Shown: in pieces, positions 51,908 to 62,900 of the stretch | Numbering within the stretch: the stretch's first letter is position 1 | Layout: every line of letters starts with the position of its first letter | The notes under the pieces: model-generated | Told to the model about the DNA's origin: nothing | Database searches by the model: none | Seen by the model: the letters and a program-made list of their open reading frames with translations, nothing else | Source of the DNA: Angomonas deanei | Taxonomy: Eukaryota > Euglenozoa > Kinetoplastea > Trypanosomatida > Trypanosomatidae | Direction: 5' to 3' | Assembly: GCA_903995115.1 (NCBI GenBank) | Contig: LR877151.1 | Coordinates: 806,001 to 870,000 of the forward strand | DNA length: 64,000 bases | Program-made: the position numbers and the translations under genes

Positions 51908-52113
51908 TTTCTGTCCATGTATCTAAAAAAACAGAACAAAAGCTAAATGAAAAACAGAGGAGAAAAAAAAAAGGTACGAAAAAAAGAAAACACCACCTTC
52001 ACAAGAATAGTTCAAAAAGAAACAACCACAAATAATAATTTTCGTTTTTTTTTTTTTATTATTGTTATATAACTGTATGCTTTAAAGTCAAATCTTCCCC
52101 TCTCACTGGAACA

Positions 52114-53049
52114 CTACTGTCGTCGCCGGAGCGCATCGGCCCGCCGCTCATCGTACACACTATTCTTCTTAATGGGAGCACTATTATTATACTTTGCATA
52201 CGTCGTATCGTTGTTGGCATGACTGCTGTGATGACGCCGGGAGTCCTTCTCTTTTTCTGGGCGGCTGCCGTGCGTTCTGCTCGAAGTTTCATGACGGTCT
52301 CTGCTGCGATAACGGTCCTCTCGGTAGCGGTCCTCCCGTCGTCTGCTCTCGTAGCGGCGGTCGTCGTCCTCTTCCTCTCGCCTACTGTAGCGAGACCGCT
52401 CCCCATCTCGCCGTGCGTCTCGCTCCGAGCGATGATAGTGTCGGTCCTCCCCGTCGCTGCCCCCACGTCGTCGCTTGTAACTGTAATAGTCATCGTCGTC
52501 TCTTTCTCTGCGGCTTCTATAATAGCGGTCGTCGTCCTCGCTGTGCTCCCGGCGGCGGGTGTCTCGCTCTCGGTCGCGATGACGCGGTGGGCTGTCGCGC
52601 TCTCGCTTTCTATTCTCATGGGAAGACGCCACAGAGGGATTAGACTTCACGGAGGAGGAATAAGAAGAGGAGGACAGACTGCTATCGCTGTCACTGTCGT
52701 CGTCATCGTCACTGTCATCGGCGACAAAAAGTTTCGCCTCCTCCGCGGAGGTCACTGGTCCGTTCAGGATGCCACTCTCAATACCGGCCATGGTCTCGTT
52801 GATCTGCAGCACTGGCCGGTCACCGTCATCGTATCCCTGCGCCGGGAGTACTTCATCCGGATGATGAATGACGGGCGGAAAGTGTGGCGTGAAGCTGAGA
52901 CGACTACCAGGCGGGAACATGAGGTAGTACTGGTCAGGGTACATTTCTCTCGCGGCGTCAAATCCGATAAAGTAAAAGTATTCGATCCATTCTTGTTGGT
53001 AGAGGCGCTCTTTGGTGATGGGGTCGTACTCGGGGGGGATGGCCTCCAT
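52114..53049 (-). CDS. RS/RD/RE-rich protein, splicing-factor-like
   Basis: A 311-residue protein. The first 110 residues look folded (KERLYQQEWIEYFYFIGFDA and YPDQYYLMFPPGSRLSFTP). An Asp/Ser run follows, then a long C-terminal tail of alternating Arg with Asp, Glu, Ser and Tyr (HRDRERDTRRREHSEDDDRY, EDRYREDRYRSRDRHE). Such RS/RD/RE tails occur in nuclear pre-mRNA processing proteins, including kinetoplastid trans-splicing factors. No RRM or zinc finger is visible. The conserved-looking N-terminus may be a small docking domain for the splicing machinery. The frame is complete from the ATG at 53049. Confidence 0.75.
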   Translation of the reverse strand: MEAIPPEYDPITKERLYQQEWIEYFYFIGFDAAREMYPDQYYLMFPPGSRLSFTPHFPPVIHHPDEVLPAQGYDDGDRPVLQINETMAGIESGILNGPVTSAEEAKLFVADDSDDDDDSDSDSSLSSSSYSSSVKSNPSVASSHENRKRERDSPPRHRDRERDTRRREHSEDDDRYYRSRRERDDDDYYSYKRRRGGSDGEDRHYHRSERDARRDGERSRYSRREEEDDDRRYESRRREDRYREDRYRSRDRHETSSRTHGSRPEKEKDSRRHHSSHANNDTTYAKYNNSAPIKKNSVYDERRADALRRRQ

Positions 53050-53429
53050 GATCGGGATGAAGTGATTGTTTTATTTTTTTCTATGTAGCTTTTTGTAGAA
53101 TAAGAAAAATGGAAGAGAGGTTGTCGTAGGAGAAGGGGGTGATGCTGGCGAGGAAAAGGGAAGTGGAAGCCATCTGTTTTTTTTTTTTTTTTTTTTTTGT
53201 TATATTCTAACTTAAAGTTTTATATAGGAGGATAATCCTCAACGACGAAAAAAAGATTGTACTTTATTAAATCAACTTTACTTTATATCTTTTTTTTTTT
53301 TTTTATATACACTCAATTAACCATTCTCATAAAAAAAAAAATCTGATTTATATATAAATATATTAAGGTTTCATACTCTATACAGAAATTATTATTATTA
53401 TTATTATTGTGTGACTCTGTGTTTCCCTT
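53050..53429. other. AT-rich intergenic region
   Basis: About 380 bases between importin beta-1 and the RS-rich gene, with T runs of up to 22 bases near 53179 and 53290 and an (ATT)n stretch near 53390. The right-hand part should be the leader/acceptor region of the RS-rich gene. No other feature is seen. Confidence 0.5.
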
Positions 53430-56036
53430 TTACGCTGCTCGGTCCAGCGCCTGCAGCTTCTTGGTCGCCCACTGCAGTGTCTTTTGTTGATCCTTCTCCC
53501 GGTAAGTCCGGAGGCACTGTTGGATGACAGTATTCATCTTTGGCGTGGCGAGCGCCTGCTTCCCGCTCATCCGCAGCGGCGGACTGGCACGGCGGAAGAC
53601 GTCGGCGAGGTCGGCGACGAGGGCGATCACCTTGAGCACGGCTTCCTCGTCGTCGCAGTGGTCGAGCACGTAGTAAATGAACTCGACGAAATCCCCAAAG
53701 TAGGGCGACAAACCGTCCGCGCTGGCGGCGTCGTAGCTCTGCACAATGTTGGAGTACATCTCCGCCATCGTGTGCCACATGGAGATCACATACTCGTACG
53801 TCTCGGCGTCACCCTGCGTGTCGACGGCCTGACTCATCTGGAAGAGGGACTTGGTGTGGGCGAGCACGCTGGCGGCGTAGGGCGCGAACTTCCCATCAGG
53901 CAGCACGCTGAGCGCCATATCACCCGTCACCTGCAGGACGTTAATCTTTGCGTCACGGCTCACCTCGGGGTCCTCGACGACGCCGTAGAGGACGGTCATG
54001 AGGTTCGAGGCGTAGGGCTCCATGGCAGGGCCGCAGGACAGGCAGAGGTCACCGGTCGCGGCGAGCACCTCGCTCATCTGGTCGGGCTCATCGTAGGCCG
54101 TCATGCAGGAGGCAATGTAGTTGAGAATACGAACAAGATAGACCGCCACGTACTGACTGGAGACGGCGTGGGAGATGGCCCCAATCGCGGTGATCACCTC
54201 TCCCTTAATGTAGCCGGTGGGGATTTCTAAAATATTGACGAGCAGTGACAGGGCGGCGTCGGCGTGCGACTCAAAGTATGGACCTAGCTTGCGGGCACAG
54301 TCGGCCATCGCGCCGCTGAGAATACTAATCATGCTCTCCATGCCCTCGGAGGCGTTGCCTTGCTGGACGGAGGTCTGGACGTACTGCAGTCGCTGCAGGA
54401 GGCTGGGCACGAGGGGCACCAGCACCGCCTGCGTCGTGTCATTGGCAGAAGCGGCGATGACATCGTTAAGGGTATCCGCCGCTCGCAGCCGATGCTCTGT
54501 CGTCACACTGTTGTCAATGACACCGAGGAACACTTGCACCATACCCTCATAATAAGGAGAGAGCTGGTTGGTTTCCTGATTTTCCTCGTCAGCGTAGGCG
54601 AGACACAGGTTACGGACAATATCGCAGGCCCGCTTGAAGAGCTCCCCCTTCTCCTGCTGGATCATGGGCATAATGCTGGTGAGCAGTCGCTGCAGCAGTT
54701 GTGGGTTGAAGAGGAAGACATCGGCAAAGTTCGCGCACACCACGCTGAGGACCCAACCGCACGTGTCGGCGACCACCTCGTCGTCGTCGTGGAGGTAGCG
54801 GAGGAGTCCTTGCTCCGTGGCGGACTGCGCCACCGTGTCCTTCAAGGCCTCGATAGCGTCATCGTCCTCGACAGAGAGGAGACAGCCAAAGAGGGACAGC
54901 GCCGCCTCGCGCTGGTGCCAGTCCTGGCTCTCTATGTTCGCATACACGAAGGCCATGACGGGCTGATGGATCACCGTGCCCACCACCTCGGCCAGGGTCT
55001 GAATTAACTTGGTAGCCGCGATGGAAAGGTTCCAGTCGTCCTCCGTCTGCCCTTCTTCCTGCCGCACGACAAGCTGCAGACACGTACCGACGAGAAAGGA
55101 GAGACCCTGCGCACAGTAGCCGAGAGAGGTGCCGCCCTCGTTCTTGATCATGAGCTCCTGCTCTGCGATAGAGATCCAGAAGCCTAGTGCCTGCAGGCCG
55201 ACCGCCTCACTGTCATTGAAGATGGCGGTGTTGGTGATTTCGTGAATGCGAGAGATATACGAGGGAAGGAAGTTGTAATACAGCGTGGCCACCTTGTCTA
55301 GGATCCCCATCGCGCACTCCCGGGTCTGCTCCTCCTGCGACTCCTTGGCAGACGTGCAGATCGCGTCCAGAAGGTAGTCCCGCTCCTGATCATTGCTCAT
55401 ATTCTCATTAATGAACTCCATCGCATTCGACAGCGCGCTGGTGGCACTGTACTTCACGCTGGGGTCCGTCTGGCCGAGGCAGCGCACAATCGCGGTCAGC
55501 ATCTTGTTGGTGTGCGGCTTCAGCGCCTCCTCTACGTCCTCGTGGTCGGCGCCCTCCTCGCAGATATACCCTAACGCGGTCAGTGCGGCCTGCTGGTACT
55601 GCGCCTCCCCCGCCTCCGCCGCACGGACGAGAATATCGATCAAGTCGTTCCACTCCCCCGCCGGCAGCTCAATACGGGAGAGACTACCAATCAAGTTCGC
55701 GGCGGCGCTACGCACCTGCACGTTGGGGCTGCCCAGCGTCGTGAGGACCTCATTCTTCACTTCCTGCCGAACGTTGGCGGGGAGCGACTTCCACTTCATC
55801 TCCAGATCTTTCCGTGCCTGTACCTCGCGGAAGGAGGGGGCCACAGCATTCTTGAGAAGCGTGAGGGCCATCTGACGAGCGGGAGAGGGGTTCCCCTCGT
55901 CCCGGAAGACACGCAAGACGGAAAGAATGAAGCCGGCAAAGTCGGACTCCTTCGCGCTATTGACCTGCTGCTCGGCCGGCACACGGACGGCGGGGTCGGG
56001 GTTGGTCAGGTTGGTGAGAATATCCACAATCGACAT
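53430..56036 (-). CDS. KPNB1: Importin subunit beta-1 (karyopherin beta)
   Basis: An 868-residue HEAT-repeat nuclear import receptor. It carries cargo, usually via importin alpha, through nuclear pores and releases it on RanGTP binding. The sequence follows importin beta-1 throughout: the N-terminal NPDPAVRVPAEQQVNSAKES, PARQMALTLLKNAV, VRSAAANLIGSLSRIELP followed by GEWNDLID, the HEAT segment with QALGFWISIAEQE, and the acidic loop region DEENQETNQLSPYYEGMVQ. Length matches the family (861-876). The frame is intact from the ATG at 56036, which is notable next to the many broken genes here. The end is KLQALDRAA. Confidence 0.95.
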   Translation of the reverse strand: MSIVDILTNLTNPDPAVRVPAEQQVNSAKESDFAGFILSVLRVFRDEGNPSPARQMALTLLKNAVAPSFREVQARKDLEMKWKSLPANVRQEVKNEVLTTLGSPNVQVRSAAANLIGSLSRIELPAGEWNDLIDILVRAAEAGEAQYQQAALTALGYICEEGADHEDVEEALKPHTNKMLTAIVRCLGQTDPSVKYSATSALSNAMEFINENMSNDQERDYLLDAICTSAKESQEEQTRECAMGILDKVATLYYNFLPSYISRIHEITNTAIFNDSEAVGLQALGFWISIAEQELMIKNEGGTSLGYCAQGLSFLVGTCLQLVVRQEEGQTEDDWNLSIAATKLIQTLAEVVGTVIHQPVMAFVYANIESQDWHQREAALSLFGCLLSVEDDDAIEALKDTVAQSATEQGLLRYLHDDDEVVADTCGWVLSVVCANFADVFLFNPQLLQRLLTSIMPMIQQEKGELFKRACDIVRNLCLAYADEENQETNQLSPYYEGMVQVFLGVIDNSVTTEHRLRAADTLNDVIAASANDTTQAVLVPLVPSLLQRLQYVQTSVQQGNASEGMESMISILSGAMADCARKLGPYFESHADAALSLLVNILEIPTGYIKGEVITAIGAISHAVSSQYVAVYLVRILNYIASCMTAYDEPDQMSEVLAATGDLCLSCGPAMEPYASNLMTVLYGVVEDPEVSRDAKINVLQVTGDMALSVLPDGKFAPYAASVLAHTKSLFQMSQAVDTQGDAETYEYVISMWHTMAEMYSNIVQSYDAASADGLSPYFGDFVEFIYYVLDHCDDEEAVLKVIALVADLADVFRRASPPLRMSGKQALATPKMNTVIQQCLRTYREKDQQKTLQWATKKLQALDRAA

Positions 56037-56936
56037 TATAATTTTTTTTTATTAAATGCGTATTGTGATTTCTAAATAGTGTTTTTATTGATTTATGATT
56101 TTTTTAAAGAGGGCTTTTTCTTTTAGAAAAGAAAAAACGAAAAAAAAATGAAAATAGTATTAGTGAAGTTTTATTATTATTAAAAAAATCTTAAAAAGAG
56201 AGAAGAGAAAAGAGGGTGATGAACAACAAGAGGGAAAAGTTAAAACAACACGTGCCGAACCGCATTTTTACATCTATTTTTACATTTTTTTTTTGCTTTC
56301 AAATATATATAAATATTTTTATTAAAAAATCTCTAAGTGAAAAGGTTCTGGAAAAAAAAATGTCGTAGTGGGTAAAATTTTATTTATTATGATTACTAAA
56401 TTCTTTTTTTTTTTTTTTTTAGATCACCAAAGAAGACGCGGTGACAAAAAAAATTATAGGACGATGTTCAGTTCGACTTACGAAAGACACTTTTTTTTTT
56501 TTTTATTTTACCCTTTTATCATACTCTAAAAAAGACTTCAAAAAACAACACGAAAAATAAACAATACAATTTTTTTTTACCATTTTTTTATTTTTATTTA
56601 ATGATTTGTTTTGCGTCACTGAAAAAACGAAAAAAGTTAAAATGAGTGTCAACAACAAAAAAAGGGATCACAGAATTCAAAAATTTGGAAAAACTAATTT
56701 AGTGGCGTTTGCAAAATAACGATGAAATACGGAAAAAAAAAACTGTGAATCGTTCTTTTTTTTTTTTTTTTGTCCCTTGAAAAATGGACAAACATTTAAC
56801 AGTCATCTTACTTTTTTTTATTTTTTCAATCCTGTCTTGTTTAAAAATAACAAGTGTCCTCCACAAATAAAAAACCTTTTTTTTTTCATTTTTTTACCAA
56901 TTTTTTTTTTATTATTATGTTCTACACAACGACGCT
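56037..56936. other. AT-rich intergenic region
   Basis: About 900 bases, A/T-rich with many 8-20 base A or T runs (for example near 56405, 56490, 56757 and 56877). Apart from the splice acceptor near its left end I see no gene or repeat family. Confidence 0.55.
56120..56148 (-). promoter_or_regulatory. Predicted trans-splice acceptor of importin beta-1
   Basis: Minus-strand TTTTTTTTCGTTTTTTCTTT followed by TCTAAAAG gives a long pyrimidine tract and an AG at plus 56120-56121. It would leave a leader of about 84 nt. Confidence 0.45.
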
Positions 56937-59900
56937 CTATCGTTGGAGGGAGCGACGGAGCAGCTCCTCCTCGCGCATACGCTCTGGGTCTGCCCCTAGT
57001 GGCGGCTGGTAGTTGGGGTTCGACTGGTCCACATGGTGGGACGGTCCTCGCTTCACGGAGGCCGAGGCCGGACGGACAACAGAGGGTTCTAGTTGGTTGT
57101 TGGTTTCATCAAAGACGGCGGACTCTCGCTCGAGGTCGCGCTCGTACTGCTCTCGCTCCTCCTCCTCGTTGGCACGGCGACGGTCTAGCTTGTCACTACG
57201 GCGCTCGCCACGCTTGATCGCGTTAGGGACGTCGGGGCCGAAGCGCTTCTCCTTGGGTTGAATGGCACTAGAGTACATGACAGGGAGCAACGTGCTAGGC
57301 GCAGGGCGGGAGCGGGGGGCGCGCTTGGCGGTATCGGCGTAGAGCGGCACGTCCCCAGCGTTGGCGAGGGTGGTGCCCTCCGGAATGTTGAAGCCACGTG
57401 CGATACCCTCTAACCGCGGGTCCTTCTCGCCCAAACCGTACTTACTAAACCCGAACGGCTCATACGGCAGTTGCAGACCGTCGCAGGCGGCCCTCCCTTG
57501 CTGCCACAGCTCCGACCGCTTAATGTAAAGGTTACGAATGGCGGCGTTACGGCGGAAGGCGGCCTGGACGTACGTGGCGGCAAAGTATTCCGCCGCGGTA
57601 CGGCTGGAAGTGCTGGCAGGGGCGTAGGAGGGGATAGACCCGAGGGATCGCTCCGAGAGACGCCACGCCAGGTCGTAACTTTGACCTGCCGTCTTCTCGC
57701 TCTCGTGGAAGGCCATGGCCATCACGCGGCGGGCAATCGGCAGCAACACATCGTAGTAGTGCACCTTGCCGTTGCGGTCCGGGATCTCATACTCCCGCAG
57801 CGTAGCGAGCAGCTCCACGCGACGACGGCGGTTGCTAATGCCGAGGGGCAGGCGGAGGTCCTCCAGGAGCTGCGGCAACATCTTAGTAGGAAGGAGGAGC
57901 GTGTTGTTGGGGTCGCGGGCCTGCCACAGGTCACGGAAGCGGCGGAGGTCTACGAGGCGACTGACATTAGCGCGCATCCGCACCGCGGCGATGTAGCGGT
58001 CAATGATGATGGCAAGATAGAGGGACTGCAGGATCAGATAGAAGCACAGCACGATGGGGATGTAGTACACCGGCGCCCAGTCCGTCGGGCCGCACCGCTC
58101 CCCACGACTGCAGTAGTTACCGCGATCGAGGCTGCCTCGTAGCATGGTAGCCCAGTTCTCTAGCGTCGACAGACGGAACACCATAATGAGCGCATTGACG
58201 AAGGTCTGGAAGTTGTTGTACGTACCGTCAATGTAACCGCCGTACGGGACAATATAGCCGAGGAAGTGCAGACCCAGGATGGCGAAGATGTACACCGACA
58301 GCATGTAAATGATCGTGAGGTTGACGAGCGCGGGGAAGGCGGACCAGAGCACCTCACGGAAGAAGGAGAAGTACGTCTCAAAAGGCGTGAGAAGGTTCAC
58401 CAGCGTGAGGAAGCGGCCGACACGGAGCATACGAAGCACGTTCATGTTAAAAGCGACCTTGTGGTTCTGCGTCGTGTTCAACCCAATCTGAATGTACGAC
58501 AGCACCATCACCAACAGATCCCAGCAGAAGGCCCACCGCGTGAAGCAGCGAATGCCGTGCGCGAAGAAGCGGAGAATAATCTCAATCGTGAAGATGGCGA
58601 CAAAGATCCATTGCAGAATATCTAACGCCAACGACTGTTTCGAGTCCATCCCGCGCCACTCCAGCGCCATGGTGACCATGTTAAAGGTGAGAATCAACGC
58701 CATGAAGCGCTCGAACCAAATGTTGGTCACCATCTTGTGCAGACCGCGCGAAAAGGCATTGTTGAAGGGGACCAACCGCGACTTGGGACGAATCTTGATG
58801 ATAATGTTCTGCATCCGCATCCATATCTGATGTTCAAAGGAAATACCGGCGGCACCTTCCGCAGCGTTCCTGGCCAACAGGTAGCAGTACACCACGCCAG
58901 AAATGAAGAGCGAGAAGAGGACAAAGTGCGCTAGGTAGTAGTATGCGATGAAGACCAAACCGAGGTAGGGGTGGCGGTTCTTAATAGGGTTCCAGTTGGC
59001 ATCCCAGGCATCCACGGCGCTGTACATGACATCCATCCACTCCGCGCCGGTACTGATCTCAAACGTGGTCAACAAACTTTCATACCAGTTACGGAAGTTA
59101 CGCGTCACGGGGGCCCACTCGTAGCCCTCCTCCCTGCACTTGGTCGCATTGTTAATGGAAGCCATCGTACAGTAGTTCATCTTATTCATAAACATGGAAA
59201 CAAACAGGATGGCCCAGACAATGTAGTTCATGAGCATGATGAGGCACACGTTGGAGAGGATGGGGATGCTATCCCAGATGGCGAGCGCAATGTGTGCCAT
59301 GCTCTTATTACCTTCCCAGTACCGCAAGGGGCCGAGGATACGGAAGCAGCGCATCACCTTCAGATAGCGAAGGAAGATGCTATCCATACCCCACGACACG
59401 AGCGAAATCACCACAATAAAGCAATCGAAAATGTTCCACTTGTGCCAGAAGTACGCCTTCCCGACGGGCAGTATCACGCCCATCGAGATCCACTTGAGGA
59501 CCATCTCCACCGCAAAGATAACGGAAAAGATATCGTCGAGGATGTGCAGTGCCTTGTACTTGCCGCTGTTGTAGGACCCACCCATGTCACGGTTGTTGTC
59601 GCCGGGGGTGTACACCGCGAGGCAGATGGAGGCGGCGTAAATGACAATCAGACTGATCAGCTCGAACCACCACGCCTCCACGACATAGGTAATACCACGG
59701 CGGACGGGATTGGTCGGGGACAGCGCAAAGAAAGCGTAGTCCTGCCATTCCTCCGTGTACGTCGTCTCTTTGGTGACCACCTTGCGTTCCTGCTTCTTCT
59801 GGTTGGCGAGGACGTAGGCCAGCGTCGCGCGGCCCACCTGCTCCTCACCGACGTGCAGCCCTAGCAGCCACTGCTGCACCTCCAGGGCGGTGATCAGGCG

Positions 59901-62900
59901 GCTCCAGGAGCGCTCCTCCTCGGGGAGGTCGACGCAGGAGATGTTGTCAATCGTCTCGAACAACAACATACCGCAGCTCCACGCCTGGCCAAGGACGACC
60001 TCGACCATGCGCTTCAGCGGCTTCACCTCGTGCTCCTCCTGCATACGCGCATAACCCAGCAGGGCATTGAGCACCACCTGCCGAGACGAGCGGACGGCGG
60101 CCATGTGGCAGTGCTCTGCGTGTAGTTCATCGGCGCTACGCTGCTGGACACAGGTCGGGGCGCGGAGGGGCATCTGCTTGTGGGTGTTGCAGTCGAGGCA
60201 ACGCTCAAAGACACGACGACCACCCTCCACTACATTCTTGTAACGCAGACGGGGGCCAGGAAGGAGCAAGTGCTCATAGTACTCGGCGCTGTCGGTGCTC
60301 TCCTCCCCCGAAATGCCACCGACACTCTCATCCACGGTGACGTCCTTCTCCCTTCCGAGGCGGTTCAGCGTGGCAGACACACTAACATTGTTGAGGCGGT
60401 CGTTGGCGAGGCTGTCCCCGCGTGTCATGCGGCTGGTGTCCGGCAGGCCGGTGCTGGGGCGGGTGAGGCTGTGGCGGCTGGCGAGGAGAGGATTGGGGAT
60501 CGACTGACGCGAGTCGTCCACCCCACCGCGCTCCTCCAGTCCGAGGTCATTGGCGGGGACGGCCTTGAAGCGGTTGTACCGTAACTGTGTCGGGTCGTAC
60601 TCACGGGCTGGGGCGGGGCTCTCCCCATGCAGACTGGGCTGACGGAGGACTTGGCCACCGACGTTGATGTACTGCGGTCCGAGGGGGATCTGCCCCTCGT
60701 CGTACTCGGCAACCCCACTGTTGTCCACCATGCCACCGCCGTACTGTTCCTTGTAGTAGCGGTCCTTGGCCTCCACGAGACGCAGTTGTCGCTGCATATC
60801 CTCGTTTAAGAAGTACACCTCATCCGGGGCCACATCCCTTCGCTCAAAGCCACCATGGATGTGCTTGAAGGAGCGCCACACGGTAAAGTCAAACCACGGC
60901 AGGCGGGCGTGACGCTGACGAGTGGTGCTCGTGCTGGACATGAACAGGTAGTCGTCGGCCTCCTCCTGGGACTGCCACGCGTAGGTCAGCACCGCAATGA
61001 AGAAGAAGCGGAAGATGAAGGCGATGAGGACGGTTGCGATAAAGTACATGATGGTGTAGCTGCCGCGGACACGCATGCCAGTCCACGAGAGATACAACCA
61101 CTCGTCACGGTTGACGCTGAAGGCCTGGGCGACGGAGTACGCGGCGAAGGAGAAGGTCTGGAAGCTGCCGCGGGTCTGATAGTCCGACTGCGCGTAGTTC
61201 ACCCACCCGGCGCGACTGCCGAAGAAGCTCATACCAATGAGGAGCCACATGAACATGTACACAGTGAAGAAGACGAGGGCGTAGGCCATATCAGGGATCG
61301 CATGAATCAACACCCGCGCCACTCGTCGCATCGGACGGATAGGGGCGACCTTGAACAGACGAAGGAAGCGCACCCAGTTGAAGCAGGCCACCGTGTTGGA
61401 GCGGCTGAAACCTAACTGGAAGAGCGAGATCACCATGAAGGTGGTCTCAATCAGGCAGAACATATCGGTAAAGAAGGGACCAGGGCCGAGGGCGATGAGG
61501 CGGATGATCAGCTCGAGCATGAAGAGCACCGAGAAGCACACACCGGCCACGAAGACACCCATCTCCCAATACTCCGGCATCGTGTCGAAGCGAGAGGCAT
61601 TGAACACCGCGTTGGCAATAAAGAAGAAGTACATGATATAGTTGAAGACGGTGATCGGGGCGTTATCACGGATGTTGCGGGCCATGCGGATGGGGGACAT
61701 GCTACCTTTCATCAACCCTTCCTCCCGCATCCACTGCGTCTCCTTCGCCTCCTGACCACCATCCTTGTTGTTGGCCCACAGGAGGTCCTCTTCTTCCTCG
61801 CTATCCTCCACGTTCATGCCATGGATGCGCATCTCCTCGCGTTCTTCGATGCGTTCCTGCGCACGGCGGCGGCGTAACTTGCGTAGCGCCTCCTCCTCGA
61901 ACTTGTTCGTCGTGTTCAGCGGCGTCAGTCCGTAGCGGTAGGTCATCTTCTGCTGCTCCCAGAGGTACTGAGTCAGGATGCGGGGATATCCCTCGGTGAA
62001 CATGTGCATAATATTGCGAATGATCGCCACCTTCTCGCCACAAGTGCTGGCCATCTTGAAGTCACCACCCTCCGGGTCTTGCACCACCAGCGCCTGCGGG
62101 GGGCTGTCGGAGTCGAGACCGGCGGTACGGTTCAGCGCGGAGTCCATACGCACGGCAGAGGCACTGCCCAGTCGGCTCATGGAGCCCATCACGGACATGG
62201 AGCGACGGTTGGGGACGACACCGGCACTCTCACGGGTGGCGAGCACGCTGGCGCCGGGGCCGAGCGGGGGGCGGGAGAGGCTGCGGCTCTGATTGAGGGT
62301 CGTGTTCTGTAGCGTGGAGTCCATGTTCGTCAGCGAGTTCTGCAGCACGCTCACATTCTGATAGGGGTCCAGGAAGTGCAAGTTCTCTGTGACGGCGTCT
62401 TGACGGGCGGCGAAGGACAGCTCCGTCTGGCGGGAGGCACCGATGGTAGGCGTGGAGGGATGATGCTGCACCGCACCCACACGACCGCCCAGGGCAAAGT
62501 TATTAGGGCCGCTGGCGGAGCTGACACGACCAGAGTTCATGCGGCTCGTCGTGGAGAGACGGGCAGAGTTCTGTCGCTCCGTGGCCGTGGGGGCCATCAC
62601 CTGGTCAGCAATACTGGCCTTGTGCAGCATGAGCCGCTTCCGCTCCGCCTCCTCTGCCACATCCTTCTGTCGAGTGAAAGACAGGTGTAGTTGCACGCGC
62701 TGCTCGTCGGTCCAGGTCGTCTTGTGAATGGAGCGGCCGTTAGGGGGCCTGGGCTTGTGGGCCGTGTTGTCGCTGGAGGTGTCGTCGTCGGTGAGCTGCT
62801 TGGCCCCGTACGTGGGATAGTACGGCACTCGACCTTCCTCATCGCGCTCGACAAAGTCGTACAGACGGACGGCGGCGGCGAGGCGCTGACGCTGCTCCGT

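Noticed and set aside
52065-52619. Second minus-strand frame (184 codons) over the RS-rich gene
   Set aside because: It is an alternative frame of Arg/Asp repeats giving Thr/Ala/Glu-rich sequence; the RS-rich frame has the folded N-terminus and the ATG context.
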